Assembly: GCF_025150745.1 (NCBI RefSeq)
Contig: NZ_CP102282.1
Span: 817,501 to 881,500, forward strand
DNA from: Eubacterium ventriosum
Lineage (GTDB): Bacteria > Bacillota > Clostridia > Lachnospirales > Lachnospiraceae
Length of the DNA stretch: 64,000 bases
Direction of reading: 5' to 3'
The notes under the pieces are model-generated. The model did not search any database, was not told the DNA's origin, and was given only the letters and a program-made list of their open reading frames with translations. Made by a program: the position numbers and the translations under genes. This document shows, piece after piece, positions 7,709-15,914 of this stretch. How positions within the stretch are numbered: the stretch's first letter is position 1; each line of letters begins with the position of its first letter.

Positions 7709-8611
7709 ATGCTTTTATATGATTTGATTGAGAAATGTTCTTACAGAGATGAATATCAGAAGGAACATGAACAATGTGAGTATTGCTCATATGGGGACTG
7801 TTGTCCACGAGATTGTCAAAGTTGTTTACAGTATGTACATTTTCCTCAAAATGCTCCAGCTCCAAGAAAATATGACTGTATACATATGGCAGATTGCTAT
7901 TATTGTAAATATGCATATAAATATGCATCTGAAATGGTGTATGGATTAAGCTGCTTTGCTGAAATTCGAGATAAGAAGAAATTGAATATTATGTCAGTTG
8001 GATGCGGACCATGTACAGAATTGGCTGCAGTTGATTATCTTAGAAATGAGGGGGTGCTTAATTATGACCAATTGGACTATAGGGGAATTGATCCATTAGG
8101 AGATGTATGGAAATGTATTTGGACTGATATTAAAACGTATTTTGGAGATGGAATCCAGTTTTATCCAAATGATATTTTGCAATTAGTAGATATTATAGTC
8201 AAACATAGTTGGGTTCCGGATGTACTGATTTTTCAATATGTATTTTCTGATATGTATAAGCATTCAAACGAAGAAGAGATAATTCAATTTATAAATAAAT
8301 TGGCTGGTTTTTTAAACTTATATGATGAAAAACCAATATATATATTGTGTAATGATATTAATCTTAGCAAATCTATGGGCGGTGGAAGAGAGTTTTTTGA
8401 TATTTTAGAGTCAAAAGTTGAGAATCCCAAAATAGTGAGAAAAATGCATTTTGATAATATTAATAGAGATAGACACTATGAGTACGGAGACCAATATAAT
8501 AGTAATGCACTTGTCTTTAATAATATAACAGATGACATAAGAAACGCATATAACCCATTTGAGAGTTGTGCTAGTGCACAAATACTTATAAAGAAGGAAA
8601 GAAGTGATTAA
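7709..8611 (+). CDS. Cys-rich methyltransferase-like protein
   Basis: A 300-residue cytosolic protein with two parts. Residues 11-75 hold about twelve cysteines, with pairs such as CEYC (24-27), CCPRDCQSC (32-40) and CYYC (63-66), which suggests structural zinc or an Fe-S cluster. Residues 90-300 look like a Rossmann methyltransferase: NIMSVGCGPCTELAAVDYL is motif I (SAM-binding glycine loop), DYRGIDPLG fits motif II, and VPDVLIFQYVFSDMY fits the motif IV/V region. The stop codon abuts the start of the DUF1848 gene (TAAATG), so the two are almost certainly translated together. The substrate is unknown. The Cys-rich N-terminus fused to this fold is unusual. Confidence 0.55.
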   Translation: MLLYDLIEKCSYRDEYQKEHEQCEYCSYGDCCPRDCQSCLQYVHFPQNAPAPRKYDCIHMADCYYCKYAYKYASEMVYGLSCFAEIRDKKKLNIMSVGCGPCTELAAVDYLRNEGVLNYDQLDYRGIDPLGDVWKCIWTDIKTYFGDGIQFYPNDILQLVDIIVKHSWVPDVLIFQYVFSDMYKHSNEEEIIQFINKLAGFLNLYDEKPIYILCNDINLSKSMGGGREFFDILESKVENPKIVRKMHFDNINRDRHYEYGDQYNSNALVFNNITDDIRNAYNPFESCASAQILIKKERSD

Positions 8612-9553
8612 ATGATATTAAGTGTAAGTAGAAGAACGGATATTCCTAATTATTATTCGGAATGGTTCTATAATAGAATAAAAGAAGGATTTTTATATGT
8701 TCGTAATCCTATGAATGCTCATCAGATAAGTGAAATAAAAATCACTCCAGATGTTGTAGATTGCATAGTGTTTTGGACAAAGAACCCTTTGCCAATGATA
8801 AAGAGGTTAGACGAGATAAAAGATTATAATTATTATTTTCAATTCACATTAACTGGATATGGAAATGATGTTGAGGTTAATTTGCCAAATAAAAAAACAG
8901 AAATGATTCCGATATTTCAAGCGTTGTCTGAAAAAATTGGTAAGCAAAGAGTGATTTGGAGATATGATCCTATATTTTTTTCTGATAGATATACAAAAGA
9001 ATATCATTTGAAGGCATTTAAAAGTATTGCAGAGGCTTTAAGTGGATACACGGAAAAATGCGTGATTAGTTTTGTTGATGTATATCCAAAAAATAAAAAA
9101 AATATGGATGGGTTATCAAGCTATGAATTAAATGATGATGAGCTTAGAGAATTCGCTCAGGAATTAAGCAAGATAGCAACTGATAATAATATTAAGATTG
9201 GAAGCTGTGCAGAAAAAATAGATTTGGATGAATGTGGTATAGTTCATAATTGCTGCATAGATAGAGAATTAATTGAAAAAATTATTGGATGTAAACTCAA
9301 TGTTGGCAAAAACAAAAATCAGCGTATAGAATGCGGATGTGTTGAAAGTGTTGAAATAGGTACGTATAATACATGTAAAAATGGATGTGCATATTGTTAT
9401 GCAAATTATAGTTCAAAAAGCGTAGAAACAAATGCTGCCAAATACGATCCATTATCTCCACTTCTATGTGGCAAAGTTCAAGAAGATGACAAAATAACGA
9501 TTAGAAAAGTTGAGTCATTAAAAGAAACACAGCTAAGTATTTTTGATATTTGA
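8612..9553 (+). CDS. DUF1848 protein with C-terminal iron-sulfur-type Cys cluster
   Basis: A 313-residue DUF1848 member. The N-terminus SVSRRTDIPNYYSEWFYNRI, followed by VDCIVFWTKNPLPMI and YFQFTLTGY, is diagnostic. The C-terminal part carries IECGCVESVEIGTYNTCKNG followed by CAYCYANY. That CxxxCxYCYA pattern resembles radical-SAM-like and SplB-related Cys clusters. Members usually end in a short QxSIFD-type tail, present here as QLSIFDI. The biochemical role of the family is unknown. The gene follows the Cys-rich methyltransferase-like gene with no gap, so the pair likely forms one pathway, perhaps nucleic-acid modification or repair. A strong terminator ends the unit at 9741-9790. Confidence 0.75.
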   Translation: MILSVSRRTDIPNYYSEWFYNRIKEGFLYVRNPMNAHQISEIKITPDVVDCIVFWTKNPLPMIKRLDEIKDYNYYFQFTLTGYGNDVEVNLPNKKTEMIPIFQALSEKIGKQRVIWRYDPIFFSDRYTKEYHLKAFKSIAEALSGYTEKCVISFVDVYPKNKKNMDGLSSYELNDDELREFAQELSKIATDNNIKIGSCAEKIDLDECGIVHNCCIDRELIEKIIGCKLNVGKNKNQRIECGCVESVEIGTYNTCKNGCAYCYANYSSKSVETNAAKYDPLSPLLCGKVQEDDKITIRKVESLKETQLSIFDI

Positions 9554-9740
9554 TGGCATTATTTCGTCATGTATTTCCTGAGTATATTTAGCCCTAAAAA
9601 TTTTAGATGAGGTAAACAAAAATGAAAAATAAGATGAATATGAAGAATAAAATACACAAAAATGTACCAAGAAACAGCCAGATAAATCTCTCCGCCCAAG
9701 AGATTGAATAAGCTACAAGCCATGCAAGGCTGAAAAGGAA

Positions 9741-9790
9741 GAAACTCCCAGAAATGCATTTATGGATTTCTGGGAGTTTCTTCTTTTTCG
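9741..9790 (+). terminator. Strong rho-independent terminator
   Basis: A perfect 15-bp stem, GAAACTCCCAGAAAT (9741-9755) with ATTTCTGGGAGTTTC (9766-9780), is followed by TTCTTTTT. It lies just before the left boundary repeat of the defence island. Confidence 0.85.
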
Positions 9791-9805
9791 GTCTTATACG
9801 GCGCC

Positions 9806-9862
9806 AGCCGTCAGTGAGAAGTAGCAAAGCGGAATCGAGCTGAGCATGGCGTAGAAAAACGG
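9806..9862 (+). repeat. Left copy of a diverged ~56-bp direct repeat (island boundary or oriT-like)
   Basis: It starts AGCCGTCAGTGAGAAG, continues AGCAAAGCGGAATCGAGCT and ends AGAAAAACGG. A second copy, about 80% identical, is at 20090-20144 in the same orientation. It lies directly upstream of the relaxase remnant, where an origin of transfer would be expected. The preceding TATACGGCGCC is loosely like MOBQ-type nick regions. The function is inferred. Confidence 0.5.
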
Positions 9863-9887
9863 TGGGAACGTTTACGTTTACCATCTG

Positions 9888-11117
9888 TTGGCTTTTATTA
9901 TTGCATTGCCTGAACCATTCTGTAACATGGACAAACAGAGGGTATTGAAAGATTTTACTGAGCTGTTTAGAAGAACTTACGGAGTAAACTGCATTGCAGC
10001 AATGCATCACAACAAGACAAAAACAAACTTGCACATTCATTTGATACTTTCAGAAAGAGAAGAATTGAAAAATGGCATAAAGAAAATTGCCACAAGAAAC
10101 ATGTTTTATGACGAAACAGGAAAGCATGTAAGGACCAAAAAGGAGATACTGGATGACATGGGAATGTAAGAAAAGACTGTAACATCATAAGAAAAGGTCA
10201 GGTTTATGAGTACAACAGATTTTAAGGCAAGGTCATTTCTAAAGGGAGTAAAAACATTGTACACTGAGCACATCAATTCCTTCTTAAATGATAAAGATAA
10301 ACTGCAGGTGTTTAACAATAAAGATGTTTATCTGCCAACAAAAAAGATTGGAAAGAACAATCCGAAAGCAGAGCAGATAAGAAGAAACAATCAGGTGAGA
10401 ATGAAGTGGAACAGTACAGTTGATGAAGCACTGTTTTATCAGGTCCCAAGAAAATATATCAGAACCATTAAAGAGGAAAAGATACTTAAGAATGTAAATA
10501 AATTTGGAAAGTCGGAAACAAAGACAGTTGGTGGATTAAGGAAAAACAAGTCATCAAGAGAAAGTGTAGGCGTAGGAATATTTTCCAGAGTTTTTGAAAA
10601 GGCTGTTGGAATGGCATGTGATTGTTTAAAGGGACTAATTAGGATATTTAGAGATGCAATTGCACCAAAGCCACCACAACCGGTTAAGGAGTATAAGCAG
10701 TATGCAAAAATGGTTGATGAATTATTGGAAAATCATAGAGCATTAAACAGAACACAGATGGCAATGAGAGAGACAAAAGACCAAATAGATCGAAAAGAAT
10801 ACGGGATGTTTGGAGGAAAGAAAAAGTTAAAGGATGAAATTGTGCAGTTGGAAAGGCAGGAGAAAACGGCAAGGAGTTTAGAAAACAGATTGTTGAAAAA
10901 ATTAAATGGTGACAGTGTGGATGAAGTTATAAAGAAATTTAACCGAATGAGAATGGAAATGGATGCATATAAAAACTTTGTTGACAGGGCAGAGGATGCT
11001 AAAGAAATGCTGGATGAAAATGTCAGAGAATATATGAAAAATGTGCAGGAAAAGGCATTAGCGGAAGATAAAAGTAAAGATAGACGAGGTGAAGAAAAAA
11101 TGGAATTTAGAAGATGA
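9888..11117 (+). pseudogene. MobA/MobL-family relaxase, truncated and frameshifted
   Basis: Two consecutive frames make one broken relaxase. The first (9888-10169) holds IIALPEPFCNMDKQRVLKDF and the metal-binding motif LHIHLILSERE (HxH), the catalytic core of MOBQ-type relaxases, and ends KEILDDMGM. The reading frame then shifts: a short stretch in another frame reads DCNIIRKGQVYEYNRF and stops. The second frame (10206-11117) continues with KARSFLKGVKTLYTEHINSF and DVYLPTKKIGKNNPKAEQIR, the expected next part, and a long basic coiled-coil tail. The N-terminal ~90 residues with the catalytic Tyr are missing. The element is therefore no longer self-mobilizable. Confidence 0.8.
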
Positions 11118-11179
11118 AGATGATATAATATGAGGGAATAAAGTTAATTTACAAAGTAACATGCATAATAGGAGAGAAA

Positions 11180-12298
11180 ATGTTTTGTGATTATATAGGG
11201 AAATTTTCAAAATGGAATAGTTGGGGGTTATATACAGTATCATTAATTTTTACCATTATTTTTTATAAATATGATATTATATCTGTGTTGATTTTGGCAA
11301 TTTTTTTCGTTATTTATTTAGTAAGGATTGTTTATGCTGTAATGCATAACAGTAAGATTAATTCTATAATATATGATGGTGATACAGTAGATTATTCAGA
11401 AAGCAAAAAGGTGTGTGCAGATAATTGTGCTGATATTGTAGCAATGCTAGTTTACGTGATAATATTTTTGAGCAAAAATCCCCAAATTGCTAAATTATTA
11501 ACCAGTGATAGTATTGCTCTTGTGCTATTTTACAGTTTAATATATTTTATGTTTGTATATTATTCTATTAAAAATGATTACGTTATTTTAAAGATATGTA
11601 CGTTATTATGTTCTACAATACAAGGTGTAATGTTTTTATTGGTTATGATTACAATACCACTTCAATCATTAGTTTATAGTATGGAAAATCAAAAATTAAT
11701 AATTGAAACAATTCCTATAGATAGAGATTCGTTTTGTTCAAGTATTATAATAATAGGGCATATGTTAGAAAAACATCCATTATACACATTTATACCTTTG
11801 ATTATATCAATTATATTATATACTGTTTATATTTGTATGAGCCCAGGATTTCAATTAGGAAAAATAAAAATTGCAATGCAAATAGTTAATATTTTAATAG
11901 CTACGATCAGTATTATAATGTTTTTTGGAGCAGATTATTTGAATGAATACGTAAATCAATTTAAAAAAAGCATTATGTTAGGAAATAATAACAATTATGC
12001 TTTTAAGTCATGGGAAATGGAAATATTAAAATATATAAAAAATTTTGAAACAGTAAATATTAAAAATCTAGTATATTTACTTGTTGTACCTTATTCAGGT
12101 GGAATATTATATGCTAATTTAATTGTAGAATTAAAGATAAGGTATATAAAGAGAAAAACAAATACAATACTTGAGAATATGCTAGATAATAAAAAAATTG
12201 AAAATAAAGAAAGAAAAAGATATTTTTATTATGGTGGAGATAAGGTACATTATAAATTGTGTAGAAAATTTGAGGATGAAAAAGATAAAGTGGATTAA
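11180..12298 (+). CDS. Hypothetical multi-pass membrane protein, very AT-rich
   Basis: A 372-residue protein with about seven hydrophobic segments (for example residues 16-32, 36-56, 90-106, 118-136, 146-166, 206-226 and 240-258) and a Lys-rich cytosolic tail ending EDEKDKVD. No family is recognised. The coding sequence is more AT-rich than its neighbours, which suggests separate import. It sits between the relaxase remnant and the restriction/Thoeris operon and is closed by a near-perfect bidirectional hairpin. By position it could be an immunity or defence membrane protein, but no motif supports this. Confidence 0.5.
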   Translation: MFCDYIGKFSKWNSWGLYTVSLIFTIIFYKYDIISVLILAIFFVIYLVRIVYAVMHNSKINSIIYDGDTVDYSESKKVCADNCADIVAMLVYVIIFLSKNPQIAKLLTSDSIALVLFYSLIYFMFVYYSIKNDYVILKICTLLCSTIQGVMFLLVMITIPLQSLVYSMENQKLIIETIPIDRDSFCSSIIIIGHMLEKHPLYTFIPLIISIILYTVYICMSPGFQLGKIKIAMQIVNILIATISIIMFFGADYLNEYVNQFKKSIMLGNNNNYAFKSWEMEILKYIKNFETVNIKNLVYLLVVPYSGGILYANLIVELKIRYIKRKTNTILENMLDNKKIENKERKRYFYYGGDKVHYKLCRKFEDEKDKVD

Positions 12299-12323
12299 AA
12301 TAAAAAATGAAGAGTGAAAATGC

Positions 12324-12370
12324 AAAAAGACAATAAATTATGTGTTCTCATAAATTATTGCCTTTTTTAT
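12324..12370. terminator. Bidirectional terminator
   Basis: AAAAAGACAATAAATTATG (12324-12342) pairs with CATAAATTATTGCCTTTTT (12349-12367) at 17 of 19 positions, with A-tract and T-tract on its two sides. Confidence 0.7.
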
Positions 12371-12401
12371 TGTCATATGATTCCCTTTATGTTAGTATAA
12401 T
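12370..12401 (+). promoter_or_regulatory. Promoter of the restriction-modification/Thoeris operon
   Basis: A perfect -10 TATAAT (12396-12401) lies 28 bases before the HTH gene. The best -35, TTGTCA (12370-12375), is 20 bases upstream, which is long, so an activator or another -35 may be used. Confidence 0.45.
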
Positions 12402-12415
12402 AGAAAGTATGTTCG
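12402..12415. promoter_or_regulatory. LexA-like box overlapping the transcription start
   Basis: AGAAAGTATGTTCG matches CGAAC-RNRY-GTTYG at 12 of 14 positions and shares GAA-x-GTATGTT with the site at 125-138. It directly abuts the -10 TATAAT. This is a weaker match than the first site. Confidence 0.3.
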
Positions 12416-12428
12416 AATGAAGAGAAGA

Positions 12429-12638
12429 ATGATTATAAGTTATAAAAAACTTTGGAAATTGTTAATTGACAAAGATATGATGAAAAAGGAGTTGGCAGAA
12501 AAGGCTAACGTAAGTTCAGCTTCCATTGCAAAACTAGGAAGAAATGAAAATGTGAATACAGATATTTTGTTAAGAATATGTACAGCATTGGAATGTGATT
12601 TTTCTGATATAATGGAAATTGTTAATGATGATAAATAA
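12429..12638 (+). CDS. HTH (Cro/C1-type) regulator of the restriction-modification operon
   Basis: A 69-residue protein that is essentially one helix-turn-helix domain of the YozG/HTH_26 group. SYKKLWKLLIDKDMMKKELA is the first helix pair, ANVSSASIAKLGRNENVNTD the recognition helix and turn, and LRICTALECDFSDIME the C-terminal helices. It begins the operon, 13 bases before the Vsr gene, and is placed like controller (C) proteins that delay endonuclease expression. ATG 12429 is preferred because AAGAGAAGA precedes it; an in-frame ATG at 12417 would add four residues. It probably binds its own promoter. Confidence 0.75.
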   Translation: MIISYKKLWKLLIDKDMMKKELAEKANVSSASIAKLGRNENVNTDILLRICTALECDFSDIMEIVNDDK

Positions 12639-12651
12639 AAGAGGTTAGACA

Positions 12652-13092
12652 ATGGATCGTTTAACAAAAGAACAACGTCATAGGAATATGAGTAACATAA
12701 AAAACAAAGATACAAGTATTGAGATTAAACTAAGAAAAGCATTATGGGAAAAAGGGTATCGATACAGGAAGAACTATAATAAGCTTCCGGGAAAGCCGGA
12801 CATTGTTCTCACTAAGTACAAAATTGTAATATTTTGTGACAGTGAATTTTTTCATGGAAAGGATTGGGAGAAACTAAAGTTACAGTTAAAAAAAGGAAAA
12901 AATTCAGAATTTTGGATTAGTAAAATATCTAAAAATATAGAAAGAGATGAAAAGATTGAAAAAGAACTGGAATTTATGGGATGGACAGTTATTAGATTTT
13001 GGGGAAAAGATATAAATAAAAATGTTGATGAATGCATTAAAGTTATTGAGGAAAAAATATTCGATAATATGACAGCTGATGATTCATTATAG
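12652..13092 (+). CDS. vsr: Very short patch repair (Vsr) mismatch endonuclease
   Basis: A 146-residue Vsr-family nickase that cuts beside the T of T:G mismatches produced when 5-methylcytosine deaminates. The N-terminus TKEQRHRNMSNIKNKDTSIE is typical. The catalytic segment YNKLPGKPDIVLTKYKIVIF contains the Asp that binds magnesium (D51 in E. coli Vsr). VIFCDSEFFHGKDWEK holds the His/Asp region, and EFMGWTVIRFWGKDI the conserved C-terminal strand-helix. It lies directly before the cytosine methyltransferase gene, its usual partner, with a 19-base gap to that gene's start. Confidence 0.9.
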   Translation: MDRLTKEQRHRNMSNIKNKDTSIEIKLRKALWEKGYRYRKNYNKLPGKPDIVLTKYKIVIFCDSEFFHGKDWEKLKLQLKKGKNSEFWISKISKNIERDEKIEKELEFMGWTVIRFWGKDINKNVDECIKVIEEKIFDNMTADDSL

Positions 13093-13111
13093 GACAGAGA
13101 GGAAATATAAG

Positions 13112-14179
13112 ATGAAATATAGAGCAATAGATTTATTTGCCGGAATTGGTGGAATAAGAAAAGGATTTGATAATGCTTTTGGGAAAAATATAGACACGGT
13201 ATTTGTGAGTGAATGGGATGAATATGCACAGAAAACATATAGAGCAAATTACAAAGATAAGTTTGAAATAGCAGGAGATATCACGAAGATTGATGAAAAA
13301 GATATACCTGAGTTTGATATATGCTTAGCAGGATTTCCGTGTCAGGCATTTTCACTTGCAGGAAAGAGAATGGGATTTGATGATGATTACAAGGGAATGT
13401 GCAGAGGTACATTATTTCAGGATGTTGTAAGAATATGCGAATATCACAAACCAAAAGTTATTTTTTGTGAAAACGTAAAAGGTCTTACGATACATGACAG
13501 AGGAAGAACTTTTAAAGTTATTAAGAGTGCCTTTGAACAGATAGGATATACGGTATACGATAAGGTTTTAAACAGCAAAGATTTTGGTGTTCCGCAGAAT
13601 AGGGAAAGAATTTATATAGTTGCATTCAGAAAAGATATTAATTCTGAAAATTTTGAATTTCCGGTAGGAAATAAACCTGATACATGCATACGTGATATTA
13701 TGGAAGAGCAGGAAGTAAGTGTTAAATATTATCTGTCGACAACATATATAGAAACTTTAAAGAGACACAAGGCAAGACATGCGGCCAAAGGAAACGGATT
13801 TGGTTATGAAATAAGAGATTTAGATGGAAAAGCAGGAGCTATTGTTTGTGGTGGTATGGGAAGAGAAAGAAATCTCATCATAGATAATAGACTTACAAAT
13901 TTTGTACCTGTTACTCATATTAAGGGTGAAGTTAACAGGGAAGGAATTCGTAAAATGACACCTAGAGAATGGGCAAGACTGCAGGGATTCCCGGATGATT
14001 TTAAGTTAGAATTGGCGGATACACATTTGTATAAACAGTTTGGTAACAGTGTAACTGTTAATGTCATTGAAGCAATAGCAGATAAAATTAAAGTGATTCT
14101 TGATGCAGATGAAAAGGCAAAATCCGTTGTAGAAACTGTAAATATCAGGCAAACAAAGAAAGAACGCGCTGTAGGATAA
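13112..14179 (+). CDS. DNA (cytosine-5)-methyltransferase, HpaII-type
   Basis: A 355-residue C5-methyltransferase that protects host DNA from the partner nuclease. The motifs appear in order: I DLFAGIGGIRKGF (8-20), IV GFPCQAFSLAG (74-84, catalytic C77), VI FCENVKG, VIII QNRERIYIVAF, the variable target-recognition region, IX around REWARLQGFPDDF, and X GNSVTVNVIEAIADK. All key residues are present. The start at 13112 follows GAGAGGAAATATAAG; an upstream in-frame start at 13079 overlaps vsr and lacks a site. The companion endonuclease is of the HpaII family, so the target is probably CCGG (inferred). Confidence 0.93.
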   Translation: MKYRAIDLFAGIGGIRKGFDNAFGKNIDTVFVSEWDEYAQKTYRANYKDKFEIAGDITKIDEKDIPEFDICLAGFPCQAFSLAGKRMGFDDDYKGMCRGTLFQDVVRICEYHKPKVIFCENVKGLTIHDRGRTFKVIKSAFEQIGYTVYDKVLNSKDFGVPQNRERIYIVAFRKDINSENFEFPVGNKPDTCIRDIMEEQEVSVKYYLSTTYIETLKRHKARHAAKGNGFGYEIRDLDGKAGAIVCGGMGRERNLIIDNRLTNFVPVTHIKGEVNREGIRKMTPREWARLQGFPDDFKLELADTHLYKQFGNSVTVNVIEAIADKIKVILDADEKAKSVVETVNIRQTKKERAVG

Positions 14180-14201
14180 TCAGTAGGGGAGGTACAGTAA
14201 T

Positions 14202-15272
14202 ATGATAAAAGGCAATAAAGGTGAATGGAGTGAACTATATGTGTTATTGAGACTGTTGGCATATGGCAGGATTTATGCAGCGGATGATCAGGTTAAAAAG
14301 ATTGAAAATGTATATTTTCCAATTCTTAAAATAATGCGTGAGGAAGTAAAAGGAAAAAAACTTGAATATAGGATAGGAACTAATGAAGACATTGAAATCT
14401 ATAATAATGATATTAAGATAAAAAGCGTTAGTAGGGAACAGTTAAAAAAAGAGGCGGACTATTTATATAATGAAATAGTAAATATGAAGAGTAGATCATT
14501 TGAGATTGAACATACAGAAAAATTTGCAAATGCTATTGAGTGTTATCGTCTTGCAGCACCATCTAGTGACAAAACAGACATTACAATGCAAATACATGAC
14601 ATACATACAGGATTTGAGCCAATATGTGGGTTTAGTATTAAATCGGAATTAGGGAGTGCTCCAACACTTCTAAATGCATCAGGTGCAACGAATTTTGCAT
14701 TTGAGGTCGAAGGAATTAATGATGAACAGATGGAACAGATAAATGCACTTAATAATCCAAAGAGCAAGATAATGGACAGAATGGAACAGATTTTTTCGCT
14801 TGGAATAGTTAAGTATTCAAAACCATTAAATGAAAAATTTGCAAATAATCTAATGCTTATAGACAGCCGTATGGAAGAGATAATTGCACAGGTGCTAATT
14901 TGTTATTACCGTGATAACATAAGCGATTGTAAAGATATTATAAATAAGCTCGAAGAGGAAAATCCTCTTAGATTTCCAAACAAGGGGTTTTATGAATTCA
15001 AATTCAAGAAGTTTTTATGCTCAGTTGCATTGGGTATGATGCCATCTAAGGAATGGGACGGACACGATGAAGCTAACGGAGGTTACATAATTGTATCTTC
15101 AGACGGAGATGTGTTAGCATATCATATATACAACAGAGATTATTTTGAAAAGTATTTATTGGATAATACCAAACTGGAAAGAGGTTCAACAAGTAGACAT
15201 GGTTTTGCATCCTTGTATAAAGAGGATGGCAAAATATATATGAATCTTAATTTGCAGGTTAGGTTTAAGTAG
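14202..15272 (+). CDS. HpaII-family type II restriction endonuclease
   Basis: A 356-residue protein, the same length as R.HpaII (about 358). The start MIKGNKGEWSELYVLLRLLA matches the HpaII-family N-terminus. Further family features are ECYRLAAPSSDKTDITMQIH, which contains the acidic active-site region, and FSIKSELGSAPTLLNASGAT, with a catalytic-type xExK/IKSE element. The end is WDGHDEANGGYIIVSSDGDV. It cuts unmethylated DNA, by family CCGG. It lies 22 bases after the methyltransferase with GGGGAGGTACAGTA as ribosome site. The set is HTH-vsr-M-R, in the usual order for controlled expression. Confidence 0.85.
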   Translation: MIKGNKGEWSELYVLLRLLAYGRIYAADDQVKKIENVYFPILKIMREEVKGKKLEYRIGTNEDIEIYNNDIKIKSVSREQLKKEADYLYNEIVNMKSRSFEIEHTEKFANAIECYRLAAPSSDKTDITMQIHDIHTGFEPICGFSIKSELGSAPTLLNASGATNFAFEVEGINDEQMEQINALNNPKSKIMDRMEQIFSLGIVKYSKPLNEKFANNLMLIDSRMEEIIAQVLICYYRDNISDCKDIINKLEEENPLRFPNKGFYEFKFKKFLCSVALGMMPSKEWDGHDEANGGYIIVSSDGDVLAYHIYNRDYFEKYLLDNTKLERGSTSRHGFASLYKEDGKIYMNLNLQVRFK

Positions 15273-15337
15273 AAAGTATAGAGGATAAATATAAAATTGT
15301 GAAGAATATAATTGTATAGAAAGAAGGGATATTGTAT

Positions 15338-15889
15338 ATGGTTGTTTCTGAAGAATTAATTGAAATCATAGATAGTGACATAAAGACATGTGAGTTAGCA
15401 ATTCAAAGGGGTAATAAAGATGAATTGTGGGAAGTTCATAGTAGATTGGTGAGTAAATATTCTAATATTATTGACGGGTTTGCAAAAAATTTACAGAGTC
15501 TTTTTTATGATGAAAGCGGAAATATTAAGAAGCAAAATCTTGAAACCATGAGACAGAAGTTAGTTTTATTTAAAGCTATGGGATATAAAAATATATTTTC
15601 TAGTGATGCAAAGGGCACACAGGTTAGTGTTAATAATGTTAATCAAAATACACTATTAAATAATATAAGCTTTGAAGACGCACGTAATAACATAGAAAAT
15701 ATGACGGCCTTAAGAGAAGAAGAAATAAACGACATTTTTGAAAAAATAGATGAGATAGAAAAATTAGTTCTATCAACAGAAAGAAAAACAAAAAAATGGG
15801 AAAAGGCAAAGCCGATTATAAAGTGGATTGCTGATAAAGGTGTAGATGCAGGAATGTTAATGTTGCAATTATTACTTAAAATCGGATAG
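15338..15889 (+). CDS. Unknown coiled-coil protein in the TIR/Thoeris operon
   Basis: A 183-residue protein with no recognised family. Residues 1-60 and 105-155 are helical and charged (for example ALREEEINDIFEKIDEIEKL, a likely coiled coil). The centre is polar with an Asn-rich stretch (SVNNVNQNTLLNN). The C-terminus KWIADKGVDAGMLMLQLLLK is amphipathic to hydrophobic and could touch the membrane. It starts after AAAGAAGGGATATT; an upstream TTG at 15332 is less likely. The TIR gene starts 25 bases downstream, so this protein may sense or assemble with it. That is inference from position only. Confidence 0.5.
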   Translation: MVVSEELIEIIDSDIKTCELAIQRGNKDELWEVHSRLVSKYSNIIDGFAKNLQSLFYDESGNIKKQNLETMRQKLVLFKAMGYKNIFSSDAKGTQVSVNNVNQNTLLNNISFEDARNNIENMTALREEEINDIFEKIDEIEKLVLSTERKTKKWEKAKPIIKWIADKGVDAGMLMLQLLLKIG

Positions 15890-15914
15890 ATTATAGGAAA
15901 TTGAGGAAAAATAT

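Noticed and set aside
9603-10040. Minus-strand frame of 145 residues over the terminator and relaxase start.
   Set aside because: It crosses a perfect terminator and the recognisable relaxase sequence, with no family features.
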